From positions 2,873,290-2,937,289 of the forward strand of contig NC_081147.1 in the NCBI RefSeq assembly GCF_958295425.1: a DNA stretch of 64,000 nucleotides, in the 5' to 3' direction. Below the pieces are notes generated by a model, which was given only the letters and a program-made list of their open reading frames with translations, ran no database searches and was not told where the DNA came from. This stretch comes from Solea solea. Lineage: Eukaryota; Chordata; Actinopteri; Pleuronectiformes; Soleidae. Position 1 is the stretch's first letter, and every line of letters starts with the position of its first letter. Position numbers and translations under genes: made by a program. Positions 21,450 to 32,990 of this stretch are shown here, one piece after another.

Positions 21450-21820
21450 CTATGCGATTCCCCCATCATCTCACTGAAAAACCTGGTGCGCTTCCCCCTC
21501 CCTGCAAGAACCGGCAGGGAATGAACAACTAACATATTGATAAACATCCCACTAAACACAATTTGTCCGTGTGACTCCCTATATAGGGGTCTATTAACCT
21601 GACCCTGTTGAGCCTTCCAAGGTAGCTCGAAGGGAAAAGTCTCCCTCCTCAGTTTGGAGGGAGAGGCCCTTACCTGCGACAGTCGCATACAGGAAAAAGG
21701 AAGAGAGAAAAAACGGAAAACAAAAAATCCAAGGACCCCGAAAGAGCCAGTCTATTCAATAGTGGATCTCCACCAATTTCATACTTGACTCCGCCGTCCT
21801 CGAACTGTGGGTTAAATCCT

Positions 21821-22691
21821 TTATGTCCCGGAGGGGGCCGGTGATGGTCTTCTGAAGGCTCGAAGCTTTTCCTTGTAGTTAGAATCCCGCCCGGTTGTGC
21901 CCTTCATCGCTCGCCTGTCCACTCTCCTCCAGGACAGTCGTTGCACCTGCTCAATAAGCGTCTCCGGAGGTCTGGTGGTTGTCACGGTGTAGCCTCTTCT
22001 TAGCAGGTCCTCTGATGCCTCCTCTATAGTATCGTAGGTTCTGGTTCCGTCGCCATGTCTCACACGCAGCCTGGCAGGGAAGAGAGTCTGGAACTGAACT
22101 TTGTTTTCCTTCAACACTTTGCGTATCTCTGTATATTCTCTATAAGTATTAGAGGTGGATAGTCGTGGTCCAGGTTTATGTGGTTTTCTTGCCAGGTGAA
22201 CCCCTTCTTTTGCCATGCTTTGCGTAGTAATGTTTCCTTGGTTTTAAAACTTAAAAACTTAATTCTGATGGAGCGTGGCGGCGCATCCACCGGTGGCTGC
22301 GGTCCCACGGACCGATGAGCCCTTTCAATCTGCAGGTCGGCATGTCTTCAGTTAGTTCGAGACCCTCACGGAGTAAATTTTCCACAAATGAGACCATCGA
22401 TGCTGATTCCTTCTCGGACCCCTCCGGCACCCCGTATATCCTTATGTTCTCGCGTCTGGAGCGACTTTCCAGATCCAGCAGCTTGTCCTCCAGCTTGGTG
22501 TGCAGCTTTAGCATAGCCGTGATAACTTCCTCTGTATTTTGTATCCTCTCTTCTGCTTTCTCAATTCGCCCTTCCGCTTCGTCCAGTCTGGTATTCACCT
22601 CCCCAATTTCTTCTTTTATTGTCTCCAATTGTACTTTATTCTCTTGGCGAAACCCTCTTAGTTCACTGAGAATCAGTTCCAAGTCGGCCAT
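21821..22691 (-). pseudogene. L1 ORF1 (coiled coil plus RNA-binding domain), frameshifted
   Basis: ATG at 22691 opens a frame beginning MADLELILSELRGFRQENK, followed by a heptad-rich stretch (residues about 15-75) and SRRENIRIYGVPEG, the start of the L1 ORF1 RRM-like domain. The frame is lost near 22310. It continues as APPRSIRIKFLSFKTKETLL in a second frame and NTYREYTEIRKVLKE in a third. The protein would normally form RNA-binding trimers that package L1 RNA; this copy is broken at two or more sites. Confidence 0.75.
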
Positions 22692-22948
22692 TTCTCCGTA
22701 CCTCCCCGCGTTATTTACCAGTTTAAGCCTATTCGCTGCTAATGTTGCTACGTCCCGACTTTCTCACCCACCTGTCTTCGGACGTCGTTTATTTCTTAGT
22801 TAGTGGAGTTATGGATTATATCCCCTGTCTTATCGTTGTTTTCGTGGAATGATTTATATCGTTTGTATGGGGAATTTCTCTAATTACTCTGACTCAATCG
22901 GGAGCTCTCTCGCTATGCGGCCATCTTGATGATGTTCCCACCGGACGT

Positions 22949-23876
22949 CAGAACTCCCTTTTTAACAGCAAGAAATCTTTGGCGGAGCCAGACAATACAA
23001 AATACAAGTATGTGTCTCGGCCGGTTGGTGTGTAAGGAAAAATGGTGGACACAAGAGGGGTGGAGGACAGAGAGGAAGGAGAAGCACAAACAGAAGAGAG
23101 AGAGAGAGAGAGAGAGACCAGGAGCAGATATAGTCATAAATTTAGAACGAACAGTTCTGAATTGGTTATGATCAAGCAGTACTACAATGTCAAGCAGCAG
23201 CAGAGATTGTTGATAAAAATGTATACTGATATCAACTTTGAATATTGCATTAAAGTAATGACAATAATAATCGGTGTGAGCACAAATGGGCAACAATTCT
23301 ACTACTGAGCCACGAACATGACTAAAATGATATTTTTGTCTAAGTCAATTTATAGTGTTGGTGGCTGTATTATTTGTCGCCAAATGTGTACGGTTTTCGG
23401 TGGAAAAGAGGTTTTATTAATGATTGTTAGTTTCTCCCCCTCAAGGTGTGGTGGTGCTTGTAGTTTGTTTTTCTTGTCAGTTATTTTCCTGTGGCCTGTT
23501 TCTCCCTAGAGTGGCGTCGCTTTGGTGGTTATCCATCATTATTCCATCAGTGGAATTTAGTTTTTGACCGGTGTTCTCAGTTTGGGTTAACAGTTTCCTT
23601 TTTCCTGGGAAATATTTTGTTTTGTTTTCCTCCCCTCATCCCCTGGTTAATATACAAATAGAAACAAACTACTGCTTGTGACAATAATAAAAACATAGGA
23701 ACTGAGTCTGGATCCTGAAAGATGAAAGATTAAGATGAGAGAGAGGAAAGAAAGTAAAGACACACACTGATCTATTAAGACCTATTTGAAGCAATTTACT
23801 CCTTTTTATGTTGTGATTGTTTTATCTTTGTATTGTTGTCAGCAATGTTGCAACATCACTGTGTCTTTGTCTGTAG
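22949..23876 (+). other. Intron 2 of unit 3, right of the L1
   Basis: It begins with the second copy of the target site. It contains a short GA repeat near 23097-23117 and sequence collinear with 6560-7524 of unit 1, ending in acceptor tctttgtctgtag at 23876. Confidence 0.55.
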
Positions 23877-24919
23877 AGCTTCCACAGCAGCATGTCCCTA
23901 AAGAGGAGGAGGTTCTCACTGAGCAGCAGCAATGGAACCAGGAGAGGAACTCCAGTCTGGACCAAGAGGAACCAGAGTCACTACAGAGTACAGAGGAGCA
24001 GGAGGCTGATACATTATTGTTGACTCCTGTTAAAGAGGAAAGTGACCACATGGAACCAGAACCAGACAGTGACCACCAGCTCCTCTCTCACAGCTCTCCT
24101 GTAGCTCAGAGTCAAGATCAGACAGGAAGTCACCATGTTGACTCTTTGTCTAATAGTCATGCAGAGTCAAGGCCATGCATTACCAAAGTAGAAAACTGTG
24201 ACACTTCAAAGATAGAGTCTGAAACTTACACAGGTAAAAAGTCTTTTAAATGTGACACTTGTGGAAAAAGGTTTGTTTATAAGTCTCGACTGATTATACA
24301 CATGAAAGTCCACGCAGGAGAGAAACCATTTTCTTGCACAACATGTGGATCGCGTTTTATTTCGCGTAAGGACTTGATAGTCCATGAAAGAATTCACTCC
24401 GGTGAAAGGCCATATTCCTGTAAAACATGTGGAAGGAGTTTTGCTCTCAAGCAGAGTTTGGCAGGCCATGAAAGAATTCACTCTGGTGAGAAGCCCTATT
24501 CCTGTAAAACATGTGGAAAGGATTTTGCTCTAAGCCAGAATTTGGCAGTCCATGAAAGAATTCACTCTGGTGAGAGGCCATATTCCTGTAAAATATGTGG
24601 AAAGCGTTTTATTCAAAGCCAGAGTTTGACAGTCCATGAAAGAATTCACTCTGGTGAGAAGCCATATTCCTGTAAAATATGTGGAAAGCGTTTTCTTAGA
24701 AGTTCGCATGTGATAATACATGAAAGAATTCACTCTGGTGAGAAGCCCTATTTCTGTAAAACATGTGGAAAGAGTTTTACGCAAAGGCAGGATTTGATAA
24801 GACATGAAAGAATTCACTCTGGTGAGAAGCCATATTCCTGTAAAACATGTGGAAAGGGTTATAGTCGAAAATTGTGTTTGACAATCCATGAAAGAACTCA
24901 CTCAGGCAAGAAGCCATAA
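23877..24919 (+). CDS. Unit 3 finger exon 2B, eight C2H2 fingers
   Basis: The exon begins ELPQQHVPKEEEVL and carries an acidic linker with VKEE, then eight fingers spaced every 28 residues to TAA 24917-24919. Helix residues (-1, 2, 3, 6): YSRI, SKDV, LQSG, LQNV, QQSV, RSHI, QQDR, RLCI. Most linkers are HSGEKP or HSGERP rather than HTGEKP. All Cys and His ligands are present; finger 6 has Val in place of the core Leu. The family binds DNA in the nucleus; repression of transposons is a plausible but untested role. It is the smallest intact gene of the cluster. The linker lacks a 48-bp segment present in units 4 and 5. Confidence 0.88.
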
Positions 24920-25150
24920 ACCTGTACAACGCGTTCAGTCAAGGTTTGTCTTTGGTAGAACATAAAAAAACCTAATTTAAGTCAGAAGCCATGTTTCTGT
25001 AAAACGTGGTAAGTGCTTTATTTGAAAGGAGAATTTGCCAATCCATATAAAACCACACAGAAGTGAAGCCTTTCTCCTGTGAAACATGTGGAAAGGATTC
25101 TTGATATAAGTTCAGTTTGATAGAACATGAAAGAATTCATGCAGTTCATC
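24920..25150 (+). pseudogene. Eroded fingers after the unit 3 array
   Basis: The same three remnants as after unit 1. The last still shows SCETCGKDS before stops. Confidence 0.65.
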
Positions 25151-27741
25151 CATCTTAAGTCTTTTACATTCCAGCATCATTTCCTCCCCCTTGGCCTCTG
25201 TAACGTGAAAATAATTTACACTTCCATGGTTACCTAGGTGGCACCCAGGTTTAGTTTTCCAGTAAACCCTACTCTACCCTCCCACCCTGTTCCCTCTCCA
25301 ATTTCCCAGTGCCCATATAATCAACAAAACCCCCTCTGTGAAATAAATTTTTTTTGGGCTTTTTATGGCCTTTAGGGAGGTTTTACAAATGTGAAACTCC
25401 ATGAATTTAAAATATACAATATAAAGATCTATACATGTCTTGAGGTGTGCATGTCCCGTGCACACTTTTACAGGATTCTCTTATACTATTGTTGTCAATG
25501 TGAAAATTGCTTTTTGGGCCGCGTGAGTATTTTTTGTTGCAGTACCACGAGTGGCCACCATGACAAAATTATCTTCAAGGCAGAGGGGGCGGTGCTCTAT
25601 CCAGTGCTGATAATACATCCATGCTCATGCTGAGGAGGTGGGAACTAGCTGGGTTCATAGTTCACACACCAGAGTTTTTCCATAACTGTCAGTCACTTTT
25701 GGACATATGGAAGCTGGATGTTGTCAATATTGATTATAAAATATAACATAATTATATCAACAAGCTTTGTTAAATATCTATGTGAAATAGTTGAGAAAAT
25801 TGGTTCAAACCCAATACAATTTTTATTAGTCATGTTTGTCCCAATTTCTTATGCCTGTTTTTATTTGCTGTTAGTTTATCGATGTATATCTTATTTTATA
25901 CTGAGTGTGTTTTTCTACTTTTCAAGTATCACTCATTGAAATGGGAAGCTTTTTATATCTTGTGTTTCATTCCTTTTGTACCCTTCTCTCATTGTATTCA
26001 TCGTTTTTATTGTTTGGTAAAAAAATATGAAAACAACCCAACGTTACTGGGTTGGCAAAGTTGATGAGTATGTATAAATGAATTCAAATAAAAACATGTA
26101 ATAACATGCTTCTCAATTATCTTTATTTGTAGGTGCTTCCCCCCTTCCGCCTCCACGAACCACATCCTCCCCCCACCCTGAAAAGCTTGTTCAGCCCCTG
26201 GTTGACACAGACGAAAACAAGCATAGTCGTGCACATAAATCACACAAGTGACTAAACGATCAACAACAGGAATGGCCAGCGTGGTAAATCCTAAAGCAGC
26301 CTTCTTTAACTGCAAGTATAGCCAATACCTTTCACTACTTAAAAGGAAATAATATATACGTCAAATGCACATTATGTTCTGGGCAAAAGTGCTTATCCAC
26401 GTCGCTGTCAAGCAAAACACAAGTTTAGGTTTGTGTACACTGTTCCTGTTAATAATATATTGTATTAAGTGTCCATTTCATTATAATATTCAGATTTACC
26501 TAAATAATTGAACATTTTAAGCTCTGTTAAAGGGGGGGGAGGTGGGGTCCAATTCTTTGAGCACTTAAAATGTACTTGAAGGTAACGCAATAGTTATTTT
26601 CCTCAGTAACTTTACTTTTATCATTTGTAACTCAGTAAGTTACTTTTTGGGAGAAGTCACTAGTAACTGTAACTAAGTAATGTTTCCAACACTGCCTGCA
26701 ATTCCTCCCACTACGTCTCCTCATCGTTGCTTGACACTAACAAATGTTTGCAACCAGAGCACCACACACACACACACACACACACTCTGCTTCAGCAGAG
26801 AAAGCAGCTCGGAGCAAACATTGATGAAAAGTATGTTGTGCTTGTTTTATAGTTTTTTCTTGTTGCATAAAAAGAAGGGGGTTCAAACACAACCCAGCGA
26901 TCCACTCGGCAGATCGACAACACTTGTTGGTGTGAAAGGCCTTTACACTCAGAAAGATGAATAGGTAATAATGGCCACATTTAAGTGTGTGCAAGTGCAG
27001 TTTGTTAGTAATCACGTCATTTGTATTTGTCATTAATAAAAAAACATGTTTAAACGTACATATCTGCCTTCTGTCATTTACCTTCCTGTTCCAACAACAT
27101 GAATGCATTTTTCCGTCATATTTAGAAATGTTTATTAATCGTAATTAATCTACAGCTACTTCATGATTATCACATTTTAATTTTTAATCGTTTGGCAGCC
27201 CTCACTTATTGTCTTTCCAAAGTGTCGGCCCGAGCCTTTAGGGGGCCCTAAGCAGAATTTGATACAAGATGACACTTGTATCATTTAAAAATAGTCGTAA
27301 AGCAAAACCTTTTATTTTCTGGAATAAATATTTAAACGGAAGTAGTTAAATATGGTGATTGGGTGGAACAAACTTTTACTACATAATGAACTTCCAGAGA
27401 TACAGAAATACACTACAGACCCGTTAGATTTGAAACACACAAAAACTCTTCCGTAGTATTATACGTTAATAAAAAAGTTAGATGTAAATTAATATCGTCG
27501 CAGGTCATCCAAGTCGTTAGGTGTCGCTGTAGTTGTCTGCCAATATGGCCACCCGAAACTGTGGTCTCCGGTACTGCAGACACATACTTGTCTTTTTTTG
27601 GCCATAAGGGATATTTAACAACCATGACATTGAATCGGTGAATTAAATAAATGATTTAAATCATATAAACATCATATGTCCGTGTCTTCAATTGTCCTGT
27701 GTCCTGTTTTACAGGCCCATCTTGGACACAGCGGTAACCCA
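25151..27741. repeat. Spacer module between units 3 and 4
   Basis: It contains the hairpin near 26033-26053, AATAAA at 26087-26092, a partly open BED-finger fossil (about 26272-26415), a hAT terminus ending at 26694, a CA repeat near 26763-26785 and the ATTAATCG-rich block (about 27121-27200). No gene is supported. Confidence 0.55.
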
Positions 27742-27880
27742 GCGGAAGTAGACATCACAAAGCGGAAGTAAACAAACAGTTAGCTAGCAGCGTTAGCTCT
27801 GTACTCCCGGTAAATACCGTGAAGAGGGTGTTGTGTTCATGTGTCGCAGGTAAAATATTCCTGTTGTTAGCGAAGCAGCG
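27742..27880 (+). promoter_or_regulatory. Unit 4 promoter-proximal region
   Basis: GCGGAAGT sites lie at 27742-27749 and 27762-27769. The first mini-uORF is lost because the gcatgcggacataaa segment is replaced by cccggtaaataccg; the second (ATG TGT CGC AGG TAA) is kept. Confidence 0.5.
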
Positions 27881-28052
27881 ATGTCTTCACTTCAGTGTTT
27901 CAGAGATTTAATCACCGAGCGTCTAACTGTTGCTGCTGAAGAAATATTCAGACACGTAGAAAGAACCGTCGTAGAGTACGAGGAAGAGTTGGATCGTCAG
28001 CGCAAACTGTTGGAGATCGTTTGCAAACCTCGAGTAAAGTTAAAGCGAATAG
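27881..28052 (+). CDS. Unit 4 exon 1
   Basis: 57 codons plus G, ending KLKRI, with the donor GTAAAA. Joined to 28800-29108 and 30903-32044 it encodes 540 aa, or 437 aa if exon 2A is skipped. Confidence 0.87.
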
Positions 28053-28799
28053 GTAAAACCACAATGGTCCTTTTAAATACTAACAAGTTAATGTGACTCA
28101 TAATGCACTAATTACAACGTGTTTTCATACACATACCAATATAATCAGTTGTTTTACCTAAATAATATAACACATAGTTTAGTTTAGTTGAAAATATGCT
28201 TTGACCTGTTTTGTAACCACAAGGTTTTGACTAAACATAAAAAATACAAAAATATAAAGTTAACATTCACAACAGTAGACTGAAGTACATGGAACAATAG
28301 AAGCTAAATGTAAAGTGTTGACTCTAGAGGAAGTAAGCAGATGCTTAAACACTGTCTTATAGATGTTTACCAAAAGGGACAAAATAATAACTTTAGATGT
28401 TTAGCTTTGCACAGTGATCATTTACAGTTTAACCTTCAACTACCTTGGAGAACTTTGTCTTAAACCATGACACAATTTTTAAACTGAGTATGAAGTATGT
28501 ATTTTCTAAATTCTCTAAACTTTGTAAACTTAAAATGATTTTTGAAGGTCACACTGGTCCAAGGAGCTCACATTCTCCACCTGCTGGACTATAATGGTAA
28601 TTTAAATGAAGGGTTTGGTAGGTTGACCAAATTTAGTTCAATTCCATCTGGATTTGAGTAAGGAGTGACTGAATTAACCTTTTTTAATAGGTTCCATTTT
28701 GCAGTTGTTATGAATTTACCAATAACTATCCAATCTTAAGCTAACTTCCTTCTAAATGTACTTCAATGTCAATTGTAATCTATTCCTTTGTGTGTGTAG
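28053..28799 (+). other. Intron 1, unit 4
   Basis: This intron lacks the LINE of units 1-3 and reads straight through the insertion point (about 28262). It ends in acceptor tgtgtgtgtag. Nothing further is recognised. Confidence 0.5.
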
Positions 28800-29108
28800 A
28801 GCTTCCACAGCAGCATGTCTGTCAAGAGGAGGAGGTTCTCACTGAGCAGCAGCTCTGGAACCAGGAGAGGAACTCCAGTCTGGACCAAGAGGAACCAGAG
28901 TCACTACAGATTAAAGAGGAGCAGGAGGAAATCTGCACCAGTCATGAGGGAGAACAGCTTGAAGTGAAGCAGGAGGCTGACACATTAATGTTGACTCCTG
29001 AAAATGAGGAAAGTGACCACATGGAACCAGGAAGAAATGAGGAAGATGTGGATCTTCAGCACAGACTACATATGAAGTGGGGCCCTGTAGTAAAGTTACA
29101 GAGGACAG
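28800..29108 (+). CDS. Unit 4 cassette exon 2A
   Basis: 309 bp, phase 1-1, donor GTATGT. It starts ELPQQHVCQEEEVL, carries IKEE and VKQE, has the five-codon insert (RNEEDVDLQHR) and ends HMKWGPVVKLQRT. Confidence 0.82.
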
Positions 29109-30902
29109 GTATGTACAGCCAGGATGTGGCTTCTGTTTTACTTTGATTTTCCTCAAACCAAATTTGTTTGTTTTTCACCATGATTAGATATGATTAAGAA
29201 AGGAATGAAAGACCCATCCATTATCTCAGCTGACATAGGGCAATAGGCAGAGTACACCCTTGACATACCTATTATCAATTTAGAGTCACCAATTTACCTA
29301 ATCCCCGTATTGCATGTTTTTGCACAACATCCATGTGGACGTACATTAGTTCCATTGTTGATATAACTTATCTTTAAAATATAAACTTGGCTTTCTTTAA
29401 ATTAAACTTAATTTAGACACAGAAGTCCCTTTTAACAGCAAGAAATCTTTGACAGAGCCAGACAAAAATACAAAAATGTATCTCGGCCAGTTGGTGTGTA
29501 AGGGAAAATGGGGGATAGAGGAGGGGTGGAGGAAGAAGTACAAACAGAAGAGAGAGAGAGAGAGAGAGACCAGGAGCAGATGTAGTCATAGGTTTAGACC
29601 GAACAGTTCTGAATTGGTTATGACATGTTTTTCGATGAACAGCTGATTCAGCTGATGCTGGTTCAGGTGGAGCAATATGGGACAGAAAAAGGGCCTGACC
29701 CGAGCCAGGTAGAAGATCAATGACATATAAATGTCTCTTGACTTCCTCTCATAAGAAGTTTCAGTTGGGAGGACACAGCAGAAAAACGTCTTGGCGCTGG
29801 TTGAAGAGGTGAAGGTGCTCCATATGCAGAAGAAAGATAGAAAGTGTATACGACTACAACCAGGTTGAAGCTTGCCACCCGCTACCTTGGAGAAACAACA
29901 ATGACAAGCCAGCTTTTCTACTAAGATTTGTTAACAGGAAGCACAGGGCTGCACTCCTTAAACAGGGAAGGATGCTCAAAGGCACAGATGTTTGGGGCAG
30001 CGTTTAGCTCACTTGTTAGAGCTGCCGCCCCATGTTGAGGTCACAGTCCTCACCGCAGGCGGCCTCGGTTCAAATGCGGTTCAAATCCCGTTCAAATCAT
30101 GGTACTGATGGTGAGGAGGATAGAGGAGCAGGAAAAGCTGGAATGAGTGTTCTCATTACAATAAACAGACTGGATTGGACTTGGAACTGAGTAGATGTAA
30201 CAGAACAAACACAAACATAATGCTCAGTGATGGAGCTCAACCTACATTAAGTGATAATGGACACGTAACACAGTGGATACAGGAACATGAACAACAGGAA
30301 CTGACAGTTAAAGCGGCACATTGGACATAGAACAGGATATCAATTTTGATTCTTCTCCACCATAAACGACACATGCTATTACTACAACAATAATCAATAC
30401 AATGGTAACATTATAGCAAGGACAAACTACTTTTAATCTACTTCAATGGCTGAAGTTAAATACAAAATTTAACAGCATCAGGGATTATCTGCACACATTG
30501 CAACAGCCGTTTAATGTAATCACTGTTTCTGAAATCTGGATTACTACCGAAAGGGGAATGAATTTATACATAACAAAGGGCAGAGCAAAGGTGAAGATGG
30601 TGTTGCAATATATGTTGATCTGAATTTGAATTTCAAGGTGGTTGACAGCCTTCTTGAATGTCTCACAAAACAGATTTGTATAGAAAAGAAAAAAATATTT
30701 TATTATCAGTTGTGTATATCAAGCCCCGGGTTCTAGTATCTGCAAGTTCAGGGAATAGATGGAAAGCATGGTAATAAAAATGGAAAATAATAATATCTCA
30801 GGAGTACAAACAAAGTACTGCTTGTGCTTTGTTATGTTGTGATTGTTTTATCTTTTAATTGTTGTCAGCAATGTTGTAACATCACTGTGTCTTTGTCTGT
30901 AG
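29109..30902 (+). other. Intron 2, unit 4, containing a Jockey-type LINE fragment and tRNA-like SINE
   Basis: After a shortened fish repeat fragment (about 29215-29300) and a GA run near 29550, the segment from about 29640 to 30790 matches the LINE fragment at 62895-63965. It includes an ORF1 scrap (NRKHRAALLKQGRMLKGTD near 29935-29990) and endonuclease scraps (near 30480-30760). A tRNA-like insertion begins near 29993, with an A-box-like TTAGCTCACTTGTTAGAGC and a B-box-like GGTTCAAATCC. The same arrangement is in unit 5. Confidence 0.6.
29993..30110 (+). mobile_element. tRNA-derived SINE-like segment in unit 4 intron 2
   Basis: It starts ggggcagcgtttagctcac, has tRNA-like A and B box sequences and follows gatgttt, exactly where the unit 8 copy continues with LINE sequence (63310). 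It cannot fold as a full tRNA with a CCA-type end and is not called a tRNA gene. The right end is uncertain. A twin lies at about 37810-37920. Confidence 0.5.
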
Positions 30903-32044
30903 AGCTTCCACAGCAGCATGTCCCTAAAGACGAGGAGGTTCTCACTGAGCAGCAGCTCTGTAACCAGGAGAGCGACTCCAGTCTGGACCAAGAGGAACCA
31001 GAGTCACAACAGAGTAAAGAGGAGCAGGTGACGATCTGCACCAGTCATGAGGGAGAACATCTTGAAGTGAAGCAGGAGGCTGATACATTATTGTTGACTC
31101 CTGTTAAAGAGGAAAGTGACCACCAGCTCTTCTCTCACAGCTCTCCTGTAGCTCAGAGTCAAGATCAGACAGGAAATCACCATGTTGACTCTTTGTCTCA
31201 TGGAAGTGAGAGATGTAACAGGGACAAAGTAGAAAACTGTGACACATCAAAGATTGAGTCTGAAACTCACACAGGTAAAAAGTCTTTTAAATGTGAAACT
31301 TGTGGAAAAAGTTTTGTTTATAAGTCTCGACTGATTATACATATGAAAGTCCACACAGGAGAGAAACCTTTTTCTTGCACAACATGTGGGAAGTGTTTTG
31401 GTTCAAGTAAGGACTTGATAGTCCATGGAAGAATTCACTCTGGTGAGAGGCCATATTCCTGTAAAACATGTGGCAAGCGTTTTATCCAGAGGGGGGACTT
31501 GATAGTCCATGGAAGAATTCACTCTGGTGAGAGGCCATATTCCTGTAAAACATGTGGCAAGCGTTTTATCCAGAGGGGGAATTTAATAATCCATGAAAGA
31601 ATTCACTCTGGTGAGAAGCCCTATTCCTGTAAATCATGTGGAAGGAGTTTTGGTCAAAGTTCTCATTTGATAAGACATGAAAAAATTCACACAGATGAGA
31701 GGCCACATTCCTGTAAAATGTGTGGAAAGTGTTTTATTCAAAGATCGCATTTGATAGTCCATGAAAGAATTCACTCTGGTGAAAAGCCATATTCCTGTAA
31801 AACATGTGGAAAGTGTTTTATTCAGAGGGGGAGTTTGGTAGAACATGAAAGAATTCACACTGGCATGAAGCTACATTCCTGTAGAATATGTGGAAAAATT
31901 TTCATTCAGAGGGGGGTTTTGATAGAACATGAAAGAACTCACACTGGTGAGAAGCCACATTCCTGTAAAACATGTGGAAAGTGTTATAGTCGAAAGGCGA
32001 ATTTGACAGTCCATGAAAGAACTCACATAGGCAAGAAGCTATAA
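30903..32044 (+). CDS. Unit 4 finger exon 2B, nine C2H2 fingers
   Basis: The exon begins ELPQQHVPKDEEVL. It retains the linker segment with TICTSHEGEHLEVKQE that is missing from units 1, 3, 6 and 7, then VKEE, then nine fingers to TAA 32042-32044. Helix residues (-1, 2, 3, 6): YSRI, SKDV, QGDV, QGNI, QSHR, QSHV, QGSE, QGVE, RANV. All zinc ligands are intact. Fingers 3 and 4 are near duplicates. Linkers 5 (HTDERP) and 7 (HTGMKL) depart from the HSGEKP type. It is a DNA-binding protein, probably nuclear. It differs from unit 5 by seven residues in this exon, one at helix position 3 of finger 4. Confidence 0.9.
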
Positions 32045-32589
32045 ACCTGTACAACACATGGAAAGTGTTTCAGTCAAGGTTTGTCTTTGGTACAACACAA
32101 AAAAACTTTCAGTTTGATAGAACATGAAAGATTTCATTCAGTTCTTTGATGCTTTCACATTCCAGCATCATTTCCTCCCCCTTGGCCTCTTTTCCGTGAA
32201 AATAATTTACACTTCCATGGTTACCCAGGTGGCACCCAGCTTTATTTTTCCAGTAATCCCAACTCTACCCTCCCACCCTGTCTTCTCGATTAATCGCTTG
32301 GTCTATAAAATATCAGAAAACCTGAAAAAATGTTGATTGGTGTTCGTCAAACCTGGAAATGATGATGTTCTCAAATGTCTTGTTTTGTCCACAAACCAAA
32401 ATGATTGTCTTTTAATGATTTCTTTGTTATCCGGAGCAAAGTGATGAAAAAATAAACAATCAGAAATCTTGTTTTAATCGTACAAAAAACCTTCAAACCG
32501 ATTATCGATTATCAAAATAGTTGTTGATTAATTCAGTAATCGATTAATAATCGATTAATCGTTTCAGCTCTATATTTAACCCCACCCAG

Positions 32590-32990
32590 GTGACAAAGCT
32601 TCTCAACCTATCTTTATGAGGGAGAGCCCAGACACTCCGCAGAGGAAATCCTTTTGGCCGCTTGTATCTGCAATCTCGTTCTTTCCGTCACTATCCATAG
32701 CTCTTGACCATAGATGCGGGTAGGAATGTACTGTAGATTGACCGGTAGGTCGAGAGCTTCCCCTTTTGGCTCAGCTCCTTCTTCAACAGGACAGAGCAAT
32801 GCAGAGCCCACGTTACTGCGGACGCCGCTCTGATCCGCCTGTCGATCTCCAACTCCATTCTTTCCTCACTTGTGAACAAGAACCTGAGATACTTCAACTC
32901 CTCTACTTGGAGCAGGATCTCATTCCTGACCCAAGGGTGGAGTGCCCTACTCCACCCTTTTCCCCACGTAGGACCATGGTGTCAGATTTG
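32590..32990 (-). mobile_element. LINE reverse-transcriptase C-terminal fragment
   Basis: The minus strand reads EELKYLRFLFTSEERMELEI, DRRIRAASAV and ELSQKGKLS, the region that follows the RT domain in a common fish non-LTR family. It is broken by frameshifts and has no catalytic motif. The twin at 40430-40870 keeps a longer open frame. Confidence 0.6.

Larger units (their letters stand above)
18873..22948 (-). mobile_element. L1-type LINE with both ends but the RT domain deleted
   Basis: The element is on the minus strand. Its poly(A) tail is the T-run at about 18873-18888, and its 5' end abuts 22948. A target-site duplication CAGAACTCCC flanks it (18862-18871 and 22949-22958), and unit 1 retains the empty site near 6563. 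ORF1 (22691 to about 21821) and the ORF2 endonuclease (21449 to about 20559) are recognisable. The reverse transcriptase is absent, and several frameshifts are present, so it cannot be autonomous. Confidence 0.88.

Noticed and set aside
18873..22948. Active L1 retrotransposon
   Set aside because: ORF1 has at least two frameshifts, and ORF2 has a frameshift and no reverse transcriptase.
23786..23876. ATG-started, hydrophobic, signal-peptide-like sequence (MKQFTPFYVVIVLSLYCC) in frame before finger exon 2B
   Set aside because: It lies in the intron directly before the acceptor; the pyrimidine-rich tract reads as hydrophobic residues. The splice phase with exon 1 and 2A is perfect, and a signal peptide makes no sense on a nuclear finger protein.
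29993..30070. tRNA gene
   Set aside because: It has A- and B-box-like sequences but no complete cloverleaf pairing that I can draw, and it sits inside LINE debris with a duplicate in unit 5, as expected of a SINE.
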